From Melastoma dodecandrum (lineage: Eukaryota > Streptophyta > Magnoliopsida > Myrtales > Melastomataceae), in the NCBI GenBank assembly GCA_029817715.1, contig JARUPY010000290.1:6448001-6512000 (forward strand): a stretch of 64,000 bases of DNA, given 5' to 3'. How positions within the stretch are numbered: the stretch's first letter is position 1; every line of letters begins with the position of its first letter. The position numbers were made by a program, and so were the translations under genes. Under the pieces are notes generated by a model. It ran no database searches. It was given only the letters and a program-made list of their open reading frames with translations, and was not told the DNA's origin. Shown in pieces: positions 11,940-25,941 of the stretch.

Positions 11940-13026
11940 CTGCAGCACCGGCGAGAGGAATGCGGTCGGAGGGAAACTTCTCGGAGGGGACGCCGACCGC
12001 CGACGGTCGGAGGGGAGGGTCGGAGGGGACGCGCAAAGAAGCTGCTCGGAGGGGACGGTCGGAGGGGAGGACGTTCGTATGGCAACGACAATCGCAAAAG
12101 CAAAACGATGGGTTACTAACTAGGTTCGTAAATGATTTAGTAAAAATGAACGGGGGCATTTACGTAATTTCACACCAGCCAATGGTTAGTAATTAGGTTC
12201 GGAGTTCACTGTTAATTTTAGTAAATTACTAAACTATTCAGTAACGCGTTACTAAACCTAGCGGCGATTTACGAACAATTTTACTAAATCTTTACTAAAA
12301 GTTTCGAACTTTTACAAATATAATTAGTAATTTTTACTAAACTTGAACAGTTATTTCTTAGGCAAATTGTTAGTAATCGGATACTAACGGGGTTAGTAAA
12401 TCTCATTAGTAATTTACTAACCCCGTTAGTATCCGATTACTAACGTTACGAACCCTGTTAGTATCCGATTACTAACGTTACGAACCCCGTTAGTATCCGA
12501 TTACTAACGTTACTAACCCCGTTAGTATTCGATTACTAACAATTTTAGTAAAAACGTTAGTAATCGGATACTAACGGGGTTCGTAACGTTAGTAATCGGA
12601 TACTAACGGGGTTCGTAACGTTAGTAATCGGATACTAACGGGGTTAGTAAATTTCATTAGTAATTTACGAACCCCGTTAGTATCCGATTACTAACGTTAC
12701 TAACCCCGTTAGTATCCGATTACTAACGTTACTAACCCCGTTCGTATCCGATTACTACCGATTTTACGAATCAAGACAGATTTTTTAGTAAAAATGTTAG
12801 TAATCGGATACTAACGGGGTTAGTAACGTTAGTAAACGGGTACTAACGGGGTTAGTAAATTACTAATGAAATTTACTAACCCCGTTTGTATCCGATTACT
12901 AACAATTTTACTAAAAAAATGGTCTGTTTAGTACAATTTACAAAAAAAGCTAGTAAATTTTACTAACCGATTGATGAAATTTAGTAAAGCACGTAACGTT
13001 ACGTGCACGTAACGTTAGCCGCTTCC
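11940..13026 (-). repeat. right terminal inverted repeat
   Basis: Reverse complement of the left arm. It contains the GGTCGGAGGGG block (11965-12075), the 32-bp satellite in both orientations (about 12365-12900), the palindrome (12996-13015) and the tip (13016-13026). The outer tip differs from the left arm only at the third base (A for C). Confidence 0.88.
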
Positions 13027-13036
13027 TCACCCTTAC
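13027..13036 (+). repeat. target site duplication, right copy
   Basis: TCACCCTTAC is identical to 3631-3640. Removing the element and one copy restores a continuous empty site. Confidence 0.93.
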
Positions 13037-16000
13037 CCAAAGCAATTAGATCCTCTCGGAATTGATATCTTTGTCTGTAACCAAGATCTTGATTCCTTTC
13101 TTTTGCAGCATTTAACCCGTCATGTCCATGTTCATCCTGTGGCTGCCTGCGTTGGAAGAAACTGGTGATGTCTGACGGTGTGTGACCATGAAACTTGTGG
13201 CCATAAAACTTCACATCCCATTCACCCACACCCAACACACAAAGTTGCTCCCCATGCCCCACATCACAAATGGATAATATTGAATCTCCCTCCTTTCCTA
13301 AGCTTGCTTGGCCATCTTAATTTTTGTTTTCTAGTCCAAACAACACTAACCACGAGAATACGTGCAAGAAAGAAGCAGCATCCTCGGCGTACATGAGAGC
13401 GTTTTGCTCAACGTATTTTGATCTGAATATTCAACATGATTGCTTCGTGATTCGAAAAGAGCTTTAAATGTTCGATTTCAATATCAAATATTTTCGACCA
13501 GTAGGATTAGCAGTGTTTATGTCTGCGTGATTAGGTTCAAAAAGAAATAAATTCGGTAAAGAAGAATAATGAAGAATAAGCAATACGAAACATTTACTTT
13601 CATTATTGCAACAGATTTTGATTACAACACCAAAAATTTAGAACAAAAGCGTGAGAATAATACAAGGAAAAGAGGTAACAAAATGTCCTCCTCCCAAAGT
13701 GATTTTCATGCCACAATAGTTGTTGATGATCCACTTCATTCCACAATTAGGCCTCCTGCCGCTTACTTACCATCGACCAACTTCAAGTGAAAGGTTTTCC
13801 CAGTTATTAAATTTCTCATAATACGAGAAAAGTTGAGCAAGGAGAAAGAAGTGACTTTTACAATTTCCTCTTCTTCATAAATTATAATAAAACGACAAAA
13901 TAAAATAACGTGTGCCCACAAAACTATGAGATGGATAGACAAAAATTGGACGGACCAAAGAAGGGCACTCAATCCACATAAACTCCCACATTCCGACAAA
14001 CGTCCCCAGGGTTTTATTTTATATACCACATCCCCCCCCCCCCCCAAAACAGAAAGGAATTATTATTCAATCAATATGTATGTATGTATGTATGATTTCT
14101 CTATTTTGGGGTTGGTTCGGATAATGATGGTGAGTCAGTGGCTTAAGAGTTAGATCCTAAATAATGATAATGTCACGGAATTTGGTGATTGTTTGTTTGT
14201 GATAATAATTCAGGGCCAGGTGGGGATAGTAGTAATCCAAAAGTTTTAGGTGGCCGGGGCACCGGGTGTGGTCATATTTTACATCGCTCATGTCAATGTC
14301 ATTTCGTGTGTTAAAGAACCTGTGTTTGTAGGCTATGGCATTCATGATTTGGCTAGCAATACATCCAAGAACTGTACGACCACCCCCCCCCCCCCCCCCA
14401 ATTGAAGCCCTTGCCAGATCTCCCCACCAATCTAATCAAATTATGAAAGAAAGACTACATCTTAAGTCTTCCAACTACTTTGTTCACTCGGTTCTAAACT
14501 AATTCTCTTAATATTCTCCCGTTAAAACATGCTCCAAAACCCCCTTCTTTGAGATGAACGCAACTCGGGGTGAAAATAGTTTTAAACAAAACAAGAAGAA
14601 GATGGTAAACATCACCTTCCATTGTCGACGTAAAACGGTCACGTGTATCGCGTTTTCGTTCCACTCGATTTATCAAAGAATAACGATACAAGAGAAATGC
14701 TACTACACTACAGAGAAGTCAAATATATGACATAGATCTGCACACCGCCTACAGCTAGCTAGTTCATTAAGCCATGACCAATAATAAACCTCTCTGTCAT
14801 TACCGACTCCAACAAGGAACGGAACAAAAGAAAAGAAAAGAAAAACCCTTCTCCCTTTAGGGAAAATTGTTTTTTAATTTTTGTTGGCTGGTGTTTCTTG
14901 TGGAATTGTGTCCTAATAATTAAGGAGTTTAGTCACCGTTGATGTTGCTTTCAGACCCTCTCCAACAACACACCTCAGCCAATGGAAAAGAGAAGGCCTC
15001 CCCAACAACGACAATGGCTTGGCTTGATATTTTTGTATTCATTAAAGTAAGTGGACTACCATACAAAACACACTCCAATTGTGTCTCTATATTATAACGA
15101 TTTCCTCCTTTCCTTTCAAGTCTTTGTTTGCAAATAGGGGGCGAAGGGGTGTTTTTCTATTGATAAACATTTTAATGCGTTTCCAAACCACCCTCCAACC
15201 CAAATCACCATCACCATTTTCCAAGCTTACTTGTTTGTATTTCTCTTACTAATCTTGTCCTAGAGATGTTTCTCAATCTAGGCTATGAAACAAAGTTGCA
15301 TTCGTTACTTTTACATTTTCACCAAGTCAAACAAAAGAATAAAGTTAACGCCTCTCTCATTGGGGTTTTGAACAGATTCGTAGTATTGGAAGTATATTTG
15401 GCAAAGAAGAACAAAACGGAGTATTTCAGCTTTACTTTTTCCCTTGCGCACAACCAAACCTCATCGTCGATCGATGAAATGTTGACAATCATTTCCTGGC
15501 ATGTTCTGTCTCTAGGGGATGTTCGGATCGGGATTAGCTAAAAATAAACAATTGACGATGAAGTATGCAATTAGGAGTTCAAATCTTAGTCTTTTGAAAG
15601 TAAAAAGATCCCCAATGTATGACTTTGCATAAAAATAATTGATGCCAAGTCTAAGTGTGGTGTGGAAATGTCCAGTTTCCATGTGTAAAGCCCCAAACCA
15701 ATAATTGAACACTCCACCGATGATTGGTATTAAGCCTTCGATGTGGCACTGCCAACGACCACCCCCCCCAAAAAAAAAAAAATCGCAAGTAATTAAAACG
15801 AAACGAAACGTTGGATTTCAGGTTTTCACACATGGATCGCGATCTCTCCATCGTATAATGAAGAATGACAAACTTGGAGTTGGGGGAGCAATGAATGACG
15901 AGTTGGGTAATATTTTATTTATCATTATATCATGGAGAGTTTTTAGTTCAATTATTGGGTTGAGGGTTAGGGGTGGGATGGATCGACGAGGATCACGTTG

Positions 16001-16930
16001 GTTCCTTTTATAAACCCTTCCCACCCTTTGGTTATATTTGAATTGGATTTTGTGTCACACCTCTGCAAGTTTGGCCTCCCCGATCCCTAATGATGAGTCG
16101 CAACAAGACAGACACAGAGAAATTGATGATGCTGCATGGACTTTAGGAGGAGGTGGTGGCCTCAATCATTTGGTATTGGTAGGAACCATCCAAAAATATT
16201 TACGTGGGGAAGCATCTAATGTGTTGGCTGGAGCCATCCCCCCCACACAATGCCTTATACTTTTGCTTGGCTCTCCCGTCGTCTCCTCTCATGTCCATCA
16301 TCTTTACAAACTTCAAAATTATTATTATCTTACCGAGTGTCTGTTGGGTGTACGTAAATGCAACCGGGGGAGACAGTCAAATAAATACATACATATATAT
16401 ATAAAGGAAGGAAGGATGTACTCATCGACCCTGGCACGCAAGCAACGTGGACATTTTCCAGAAACGTCTCCCAACTCAAAAGTGTAGTGGTGTTGGTAAT
16501 GAGTTGCAAGAGCAAGAAGACATTCGGACCCCAAAAAAGGAAGCTTAGTTTGGCGGAACACTCCATCTCCATCTCCATCCATCCATCCCCGTTGTTCATA
16601 CCTGGCACCACGAACAACGCGGACGCCTTCATTTCACAACACCCACCAACTTTCCTTTCATCTGTTCTTGAGATTTCTAGTAGTCAAAGGGATTTTCCAA
16701 ACTAAAAGACTTAAAAGAAAGGAGGCTCTTTAAAAATTATGAGGAGGAGACAAGAACAAAAATCTCTTCCTTCATTTTTTTTTTTATTATTTAATGATAG
16801 AAAGTGGAACTCTTGGCATATAATAATACTTTAGCCCTTCATTCTATTGGGGGGGGGGCTTATGTTTTATCTTATTCAATTCGATATGTAAGGGAAGGGA
16901 AGGGAAGGGAAGGGAGAGGGGATGGTCATC
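13037..16930. other. long intergenic region without recognised genes
   Basis: About 3.9 kb of AT-rich sequence. Low-complexity tracts include poly-C at about 14033-14045 and 14381-14399 and a C-then-A run at about 15763-15781. A reverse-strand open frame at 12999-13262 spans the transposon end and has no family signature. Small open frames elsewhere are short and unconvincing. Confidence 0.55.
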
Positions 16931-16938
16931 GGGTTGCC

Positions 16939-16946
16939 TATATAAA
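16939..16946 (+). promoter_or_regulatory. TATA box upstream of the HAD gene
   Basis: TATATAAA lies about 350 bp before the ATG at 17291. The leader between them is CT-rich and probably contains a 5' UTR intron (donor GTAAGCC near 17092, acceptor CCGCAG at about 17269-17274). Confidence 0.5.
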
Positions 16947-17290
16947 CTGAATCCTCCTCACCTTACCTTAACATCATCTTCCTCCTCCTCCTGCCCACCT
17001 CTTTCCCATTTTCTGTCTCCGACATCTCTCCTCCTTGAACAGACTCTGTTTCCACCATCCCCTCCTCTCATCATCTTATTATCTCGCTCAGTAAGCCGTC
17101 TCCTCCCGAATTCCTTTTCCCCACAAATTTGCTTTGCTTCCTCCCGTAGGACTTAAATATGTTGTTAATCTTCGAACATGGAAAGCAACCCGAATTATCC
17201 CTTGAGAATTGGATTTTGATCTTCTGTTTGATCACGCCCTTGGTCACCCTGTCCTGTCTCTGTCTCTCCCGCAGGTTCGCGTAGACAGAA

Positions 17291-18914
17291 ATGGAGTTTG
17301 ACATGATCTTCCGCCTGCCTCAGACCTCAAAATATGACTGCCTCCTCTTTGGTAAGTCCATATTCGTCTCCTCCTCAAGAGAACCGCGGCCATTTTCGCG
17401 AATCCTAATTCTAAGAACTGACGAGGGTGAAGGAAGCAATGTTAAATGACCTTGTGTTGATTGATGCAAAATGCCAGATTTGGACGACACCCTTTATCCT
17501 CTGAGTTCCGGCCTGGCCAAGGCATGCCTCAAGAACATCGGAGGTGGTCATCCCCTCGTCCTTCTTTTCCTTTTCCATTTTCCAGGATGGCACCAGAACT
17601 CTGCAACTTTTTGTTATGTGGTATGTGGTCTGGGTTGTGAAATGGGATGTTGTTGCTTCTTTACCAGATTACACGGTCGAGAGGCTTCGGATCGATGAAA
17701 GCAAAATGGGCACCCTTTCTAACTATGGCACAACCATGGCTGGTCTTAGGGTAGGACAAAGTGATTCATGTTGTGATTCTCCTTGATTGTCGGTGACTTT
17801 TGTGATTAATCCGGTTGATATGCTAATTTTTTGTGTTGTTCTTTTCAATTTTCAGGCAATAGGCTATCAGTTGGACTATTATGAATACCACATGTAACTG
17901 CAGGGTGCTCCACATTGTTGTTCATCCTCTCGACCGATTTTGCCTAGAGAAATTCAGTTGACCCTAGTTAGACCTGTGATATATGTTCAGCGTTGTTCAT
18001 GGAAGACTGCCCTATGAGAACCTTAAGCGGGACCCTGTTCTAAGGAGCCTTTTGCTTAGCCTGCCCTTTACGAAAAATTGTAAGCCGGTTGCTTCAAATT
18101 CAGTTGGCGCGGTTTAGTTCCGAGCCTGTGATGTAGAATTTTCTGACTTAGCTTCTCTTTGAAAATCCCAGATCTTCACGAATGCAGACAAGGTTCATGC
18201 TGCTAAGGTTCTACAGAAGCTTGGATTGGAGGACTGTTTCGAAGGGATGATCTGCTTTGAGACTCTTAATCCAACCAGAAGATTGCCTCATCAGACAGTG
18301 AAGACGAGATCGAGTTCTTGGGTAATTCCTCTGCTGTTAGACCTACCACGGGTAACAACGGAATCTCCGACATCATCGGGCATTTCACCAAGACTACTAA
18401 CGGGACAGGAAAACTGCCCAAGAAGCCTGTGGTCTGCAAACCATCAGAGGATGCCATTGAACATGCTCTCAAGATTGCGAATATCAATCCTCAGAGAACG
18501 GTGAGGCAATCAGCTCTCCAAACCTTTACTAGTTATCATCACCGGATGAAGTAGGTTCAACCGAAGCCTTAACAAATTTGCTTGTCCCCCCTTCCAGATT
18601 TTCTTCGAAGATAGTGTCCGAAACATTCAGGCTGGCAAGCGTTTAGGCCTCCAGACCGTGTTGGTAAGTAAAGCCTGAAAATGTTGTTAAAAAACATTAG
18701 TCCTCTTAAACGAGTTTTGGAGGAACAGTGGAGTTGAATTGCACCATCGAATATGCTGCAGGTGGGCACATCAAACAAGCCAAAGGGAGCAGACTACACG
18801 CTGGAGAGCATTCACAACCTCAGGGAGGCAATCCCCGAACTGTGGGAATCTGAGATGAAGTCGGAAGTGAATTACTCCGGCAATGTTGCTGTGGAGACCT
18901 CTGTCACGGCTTAG
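17291..18914 (+). pseudogene. HAD pyrimidine 5'-nucleotidase-like gene with two frame breaks
   Basis: Eight exon blocks: 17291-17351, 17478-17543, 17668-17750, 17856-17893, 17991-18079, 18172-18500, 18598-18663, 18762-18914. They match the At5g02230-type HAD family. Motif I is DLDDTLYPL, the cap has YGTTMAGLRAIGY and VVHGRLPYE, motif II is IFTNADK, motif III includes VCKPSEDAIE and motif IV is FFEDSVRN. The end is GADYTLESIHNLREAIPELWE. The family is annotated as dephosphorylating nucleotides or small phosphates in the cytosol. Two indels break the frame: one A too many in the A run at 18073-18077, and a missing AACC-type repeat at 18271-18280, after which the homologous frame is shifted. Both lie in short repeats and both splice contexts are intact. 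The gene is either newly dead or affected by sequence errors. Confidence 0.75.
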
Positions 18915-19537
18915 ATTCAGATAGAGGGAACGGAGGTCATTGATGTAGGAATTGCCTACGGGCCAATGCAGATGCCTCTGGACATAGAGGCAGAGGAATC
19001 TAGTTGTCCTGATGGACAGGATGGACTTCTGCTGAGGCGGAATCATCTGACATTGCTCATAGGTGAAATCTGCTGCAATCGATGTAGTCGACAAATGAAT
19101 GATCCATTTTCGAATAAGCAAAATCAGTTCCTACCGATGACTCTAGACCCCATCCACCCCCAGCTTGAAGAGAACCATGAAAAGAGCTCACCTCGTTAAG
19201 AGTAAAAAGCTTTTTACGGTGGATGGTTCAATTCAAATGCCAACCATGGGCTGGGCCTCAGCCTTTTCCTCAATCATTCGGAGAAACTGCAACTGCAAAA
19301 ATCATGTCTGGTCCGTTGGACACACAGCGAACCGGCTCGGTTAGGACAAAACGGAACAACCCAATTGAAACCCAAATCCTTTTCTCAAAGGCAAATCGCG
19401 CCCAGCGAGCGTTATCCAATGCCGCGAATCTCTCCCCAACTTCCATTCTATTTCCTGAAAAAGTCGGATGGGCAACGGGACTTCTTGTGTTGCTGTTAAG
19501 AGTGTGAGTGAGGGGATAGAGTCTTAGTTGGGGAGGG
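18915..19537. other. intergenic, HAD 3' side and Rossmann gene promoter
   Basis: No coding family is recognised. The stretch should hold the 3' UTR of the HAD gene and the promoter and 5' UTR of the next gene. Confidence 0.4.
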
Positions 19538-21411
<1,874 letters not shown>

Positions 21412-22654
21412 GCTATCAGTCAGGTGGGATTAAGATGTAGTCACGCTTTTTTGTGTCGCGTTTTACCTTTTGCGCCTGGCTCGAGTGTCCTTTACTCTGG
21501 TTTGAGTGTAGAAGGACATGGTTTACGGAATTCCCACTGGTATGTTTTGTGCAAGTAAAGCAAACTTCTCGTCATTTGTTCAGGTCACGATGTCGTGTTT
21601 TGTTACATCTTCAGCGTCGCCCTCGCTTTGATGTGGATTGCAGCCTGCCAGTAACTTGGTTCCATTTATGAGTGTCAACTTTGAGGAATTCAGGGGTTAA
21701 GCCTTTTAGTACACAATTATGGACAATGGAGGCACTGATAGGAATTCGTTTGTCATGTGAGCTTTTAATATATATCCTTTATATCCTAACATAACCACGG
21801 TATATGCAGACAACAACAAAAATGAACGGGTCCTGCTCCTGCAACTTTATTACTGCACATCGTCTGTCAACTCTGCCAACATCTTTGTCCTTCAGTCGAA
21901 AAGAGACTGGCGCGGTGTGCCTGTTAGCTTGGACCAGCTGCCTACTTAGGTTTCCAACAAGAAAGACGATATATAATCCTGCATTTCCATCCCTGCATCA
22001 ACAATCTACTATCTTCGTCTATCAAGAAATCATTGTGATAACTCAAGCGCCCCTTTTCACTGCTTGTATGTCTCTGGCCTCTCGACTCTTTCAAACCCCT
22101 CGCAAGCTTACCATGTTCATTGCTTCCTTCTCGATCAACATCCTCTCTTTATTTTCCCAAGAGACAATGGTTTCAAGTATACCAAACACATCGGAGAAGT
22201 GGAACAGGGCCTCTCGTAACCATGTAACTAAGAATGGGGCGTTACAGGACTCATTCACGATCCCATGAATAAAGTGTTTGAAGTTCAGGTTATTTAAGGT
22301 TTGCAGTTTATTTTATTTAAGTTTATTGGTTTGAAGTTAAAAATAAGGACTTATCCTTATTCGTTGTAATCTGAGTTTGGGTTGTGTGGACGAAGAACTT
22401 TTTCCTGTCTTCTGCAATCTGTAAAAATTTTCCAGGCTTTGTTTTTCCGAAATCAATATTTTTAGCATAGAGATGTCTGGACTGATTTTCCTAATTAAAT
22501 CCAGGACCAACTTCCTCGAACTGTTAGTCAAGATGGATTCGTCGAGCAAGTTCTCGGACCAACATAAACTGGAAACCTTTCCTTCTGTGAGAAAATACAG
22601 TACTCATCCCACTGGTGGGACAAGTTACTACCCAATGGGCCACCGTAACCGTCT
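21412..22654. other. intergenic
   Basis: No recognised gene. The first part is probably the 3' UTR of the Rossmann gene. A 154-codon forward frame (21804-22268) and a short reverse one (22337-22549) show no family signature. Confidence 0.4.
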
Positions 22655-22857
22655 TCAAGGCACTTGCGGACGCAGCTGTGGATATTTCTTGTTGATCACC
22701 TCGTAGAAAGGCCTCTCGGCAGCTTGGAGATCTAAAGACTCTTGTAGCATGCAAGACTTGTCCTCCATGTCCTCTTCCATCAGGATCTGACTAATGTACC
22801 TCAGCACCGTATCAGAGAAATCGCTGTCTTCCTGGAAATCATCACTCGGAGGAGCGC
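22655..22857 (-). pseudogene. GRAS (LISCL/SCL9-14 type) N-terminal relic
   Basis: On the reverse strand about 65 codons match the conserved N-terminal region of LISCL GRAS regulators: DSDFSDTVLRYISQILMEED, then MEDKSCMLQE, LQAAERPFYEVINKKYP, then a TGA at 22657-22655. No GRAS catalytic-like core (LHRI, VHIID, PFYRE, SAW) was found nearby, so this is a broken piece. Its place beside the Rossmann gene mirrors At2g37650-At2g37660 in Arabidopsis (from memory), which supports a true ancestral gene that decayed in place. Reverse-strand frames at 22801-23255 may hold scrambled remains. Confidence 0.6.
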
Positions 22858-23289
22858 CCTAAAATGCATTGTAGTGGTAGCCTGATTTGAGTTGAGAGGA
22901 AAAGACTGCGTGCAGCCGCCGCCTCCTCTGCAACCATTGCTCTCGAAAATGGTGCTAACTAAGTGGAGGGTGGCTCTTTGCTCGCATCTTTCACTATATT
23001 CCCATTGCAGACCCTCATTCTCGCTCGACATATTGTCATCTTGACTTTCTTCATCTCGATTATACTTTTCGAACGAAATAGCGTGACGGTCCATTGTCTT
23101 TGCTTGACATATATTCCTCTTGCGTGGTGGCTCTTCTTCTCGACTTTTCTTTCTTGAAACTGGATTCTACTCATCGTCTCGCATGACCTACTCGAATGTA
23201 CTAGTTTCAACCCATATTTATTTATTTTGCGAGGCTTTGTCGTCAACTCTCTCATGAGAATTTTTGCGCATCAGCGGCTTTGCTCATGA

Positions 23290-23294
23290 TCTTC
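23290..23294 (+). repeat. 5-bp target duplication, left
   Basis: TCTTC precedes TGTTAC at 23295 and recurs at 25337-25341 directly after CCAACA. Confidence 0.65.
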
Positions 23295-25336
23295 TGTTAC
23301 AATAAGAGGGGGGGGTGAATTAGTGTTAATCTCAAAATTCGGATTTTAACGCTTTTTCGTTTTACCCCGCAGCGGAAGGAAGTTTCTATAACACATAACC
23401 TTAGATAGGTTTATGTACAACAGAACGTTTGATTGTGTTCACAAAATGTTTGATTGGACACAAAGCTTTTTATAGTGGTTCGGCAAATTGCCTACTCCAC
23501 TCTTCACCCAAAATACTGGATGGTTATCACTCAAACTCAATGTAGTAACGAATACAATACTTGTAACGAAAACAACTTTCTGTAGTATAGACCAATAGGT
23601 TCTATGCAACAGAAGACTGAGTGTTGAAGCACAGACCAGAAGGTTCTGTACAATAGAATGTTACGTAGCACAAACCCGAAGGTTCTGTACTATAGTAACT
23701 TAGGCTCAATACAGACCAGAAGGTTCTGTATCATAAAAAGTTTGGCACAACACAGACCAGAGGGTTCTGTGTCGAAGAGACTTAGGCACAACACAGACCG
23801 AAGGTTCTGTGTCGAAGAAGGTAAGGCACAATACTGACCAGAAGGTTCTGTGTCAGACGTGTTAACCTTCTATAGCACAGATCAAGAGATTCTGTACTGT
23901 AAGCGTCAACCTTCTATAGAATAGATCCAAGGATTCTGTATCACAGAAGGTATAGCACAGACTGTAAGGTTCTGTACTAAGAATGTGTCAATCTATAACA
24001 AACCAAAATGGTTCGTATTAGAAGTGACTTGAGATGTGTACAGACCGTAAGGTTCTGCACTAGAGTAGATTCAGACCTTAAGGTTCTGCTCTACAGGAGG
24101 TTGTACAGATCCGAAGATTCTGCACTACAGGAGGTTGCACGCGTTAACGTGACTAACAAGGTAGCAAATGCGCAATCCCTCAAGGATAACGACTTCGTGG
24201 CGTACCCCACGCGAGTACGTAGCGAACCCTACGCAGGCAGACAACGTTCCCTTTGTCTTAGGGTGGACAACGTATCCTTTGTCCTAGGATGAACAGCGTG
24301 CCCTCTGTCCTGGGGTGACGGCCTTCCTCCTGTCCTGAGGTGACAGCCTTCCTCCTGTCCTGAGGTTCTTGCATACAGAGCTCTACACAACAGAAGCTGG
24401 TTAGTCCCTCACTCTGTGCTCCCGAGGTTCAGCCCTTCTCTCCGACCCGCTGCACGTTGATCACACGACCTCCAACCGTACCTCCAGCCAACGTATCCTG
24501 CAGCTTCCAGTCGAGTCCCTCGAGCCCCCGAGTCACTCTCCCAAAAGGTTTCACCAACGATGCAGCTTCCGTCGGTAGTGCTCCCCGTGCGACTAACTCG
24601 AACGAATGAAAGAACTAAAGCTCAAGCACACGCTCTCTCTGATCAGAATGGGATAAGGGAATATGAATGTTCTATATATTTTTATCAGAGAGCGTGGCCC
24701 CTTTTTATACACAATGTTCAAAGAAGAAAATGCAAGAAGGAAAATATAAATGCGTAATCTGTAAAAGAAGAAATTAAAAGTTAGTTCACAAAATAATTAA
24801 TCTGCAATAATATCACGTGCAAGCATTCAGATAGAAAATAAATCAGAATAAGATTATGATATATTTTCCATGAATAGTGCACCACAGAAGGTTCTGCTCG
24901 ATAACCTTCTCCAGATGGAAACAATCATTGATTTGGTTCCAAATGAATTAAAATCAATTCCATTCTGATAAAGAGACACGTGAGAGTGTATCTGGACAGT
25001 TGGTAGTGATAGGTATCCAAATAATGGTCATGTAGAGATCGTATGGCTTACAGAAGCCTGCAGATCAGTCAACAGAACCTTTCCATATATAGAAGATACA
25101 TTTCGAGAAATAATATCTCCAATATGATTATTTGAAAATCAAATCATGGTAATCTGATTAGACGAATATCTTAATGAGATAATATATATTTCGTAATTAA
25201 ATAATTGATAACTAATTACTTAATTACAACAATGATTCTTATAAAAAGATCCTCATTATGAGAAGCTTCTGTAGAATAGAATGTTCGACCTTCTGTAGTA
25301 CAGAGGGTCCGGTTCATCATCAAAACCGTCCCAACA
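23295..25336. mobile_element. putative solo LTR with heat-shock-element-like repeats
   Basis: A 2,042-bp block begins TGTTAC and ends CCAACA (TG...CA ends, TGTT/AACA inverted tips). It is flanked by the 5-bp direct repeat TCTTC, as expected for an LTR retrotransposon insertion. No gag or pol frame occurs inside, so a solo LTR left by LTR-LTR recombination is the best reading. About 23580-24130 is a degenerate tandem repeat around CAGACCAGAAGGTTCTGTA. Nine sites fit the inverted heat-shock-element pair GAAnnTTC, mostly as AGAAGGTTCT. A leader-like G run with AGAGGGGGGGGTGAATTAG follows the 5' tip. A second partner LTR was not found in the window. A LARD-type element is the alternative. Confidence 0.65.
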
Positions 25337-25941
25337 TCTTCTCTTCACATGTTCTGTTGATATGGTTCCGAATCGTTAATTTGTTTTGGCTCACTCATCA
25401 CATGGGCATGAAGCACCTTATCTTAGCACACACTCGTCGACGGATTTGGACATGGCATCGGAGATGTTTGGAGAAGGTGGAAGTGAGGGACGAGAAGAGG
25501 CCGATTTGGGATCATTGGGCGCCATTTGTTATGTTATGTGGGTGGGATAGTTGGGGTTTATCAAAGAGATGGGAACGGAGGAAATAGATGAGATGGTTAT
25601 TGGACGAAGAGGAGGAGATAATAGAGAAGTCGTAATTGTCTACGCCAATTCAAAATATGCCTTCAACTTCCCGCAGAAAAAAGAGAAGGGAATCACTTCC
25701 TTCAACTAAGAACATGCCTTCAAACTTAAACACACATACACTCTTAGAACGACTACGCCTTTCAAAACCACTGTTCACTTCTCCCACCTCTCTTGGACCC
25801 CTGTTTCTTTTCATGTATTATACTTACTACATGTAGAGCGGAGCTGTTGAGAGTCGTGGATAATTATCGCAATTCTCCGCAAGCACTTGGGTGCGGCAGA
25901 GAAGAGATTCCCTCTCATGCTCGATTGGCTGTCCTTTCCCC
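25337..25941. other. intergenic, 3' side of the kinase gene
   Basis: Starts with the right TCTTC target copy. No recognised coding region; part is probably the 3' UTR of the reverse-strand kinase gene. Confidence 0.4.

Larger units (their letters stand above)
3641..13026. mobile_element. Mutator-like element with Ulp1 gene and transposase (KI-MULE type)
   Basis: A 9,386-bp element bounded by a perfect 10-bp target duplication. Its tips are inverted copies (GGCAGCGGCTAACG at left, GGAAGCGGCTAACG read inward from the right). The terminal inverted repeats run about 1 kb. Inside are two convergent genes: a forward Ulp1-type cysteine protease gene (4797-8904) and a reverse MuDR/FAR1-type transposase (11381-9165). 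The combination of Mutator transposase and Ulp1-like protease is known from Kaonashi-type MULEs of plants. The element looks young: target duplication, both ends and the 943-aa protease frame are intact. The transposase carries one in-frame TAG, so autonomy is doubtful unless that stop is read through or is an error. Confidence 0.92.

Noticed and set aside
12999..13262. Reverse-strand frame of 87 codons ending in the transposon tip
   Set aside because: It crosses the insertion boundary and matches no family I recognise. It could be a tiny piece of an older gene but cannot be supported.
23580..24130. The AGAAGGTTCTG repeat as a CRISPR-like array
   Set aside because: Repeats are degenerate, spacing is irregular and the setting is a plant LTR.
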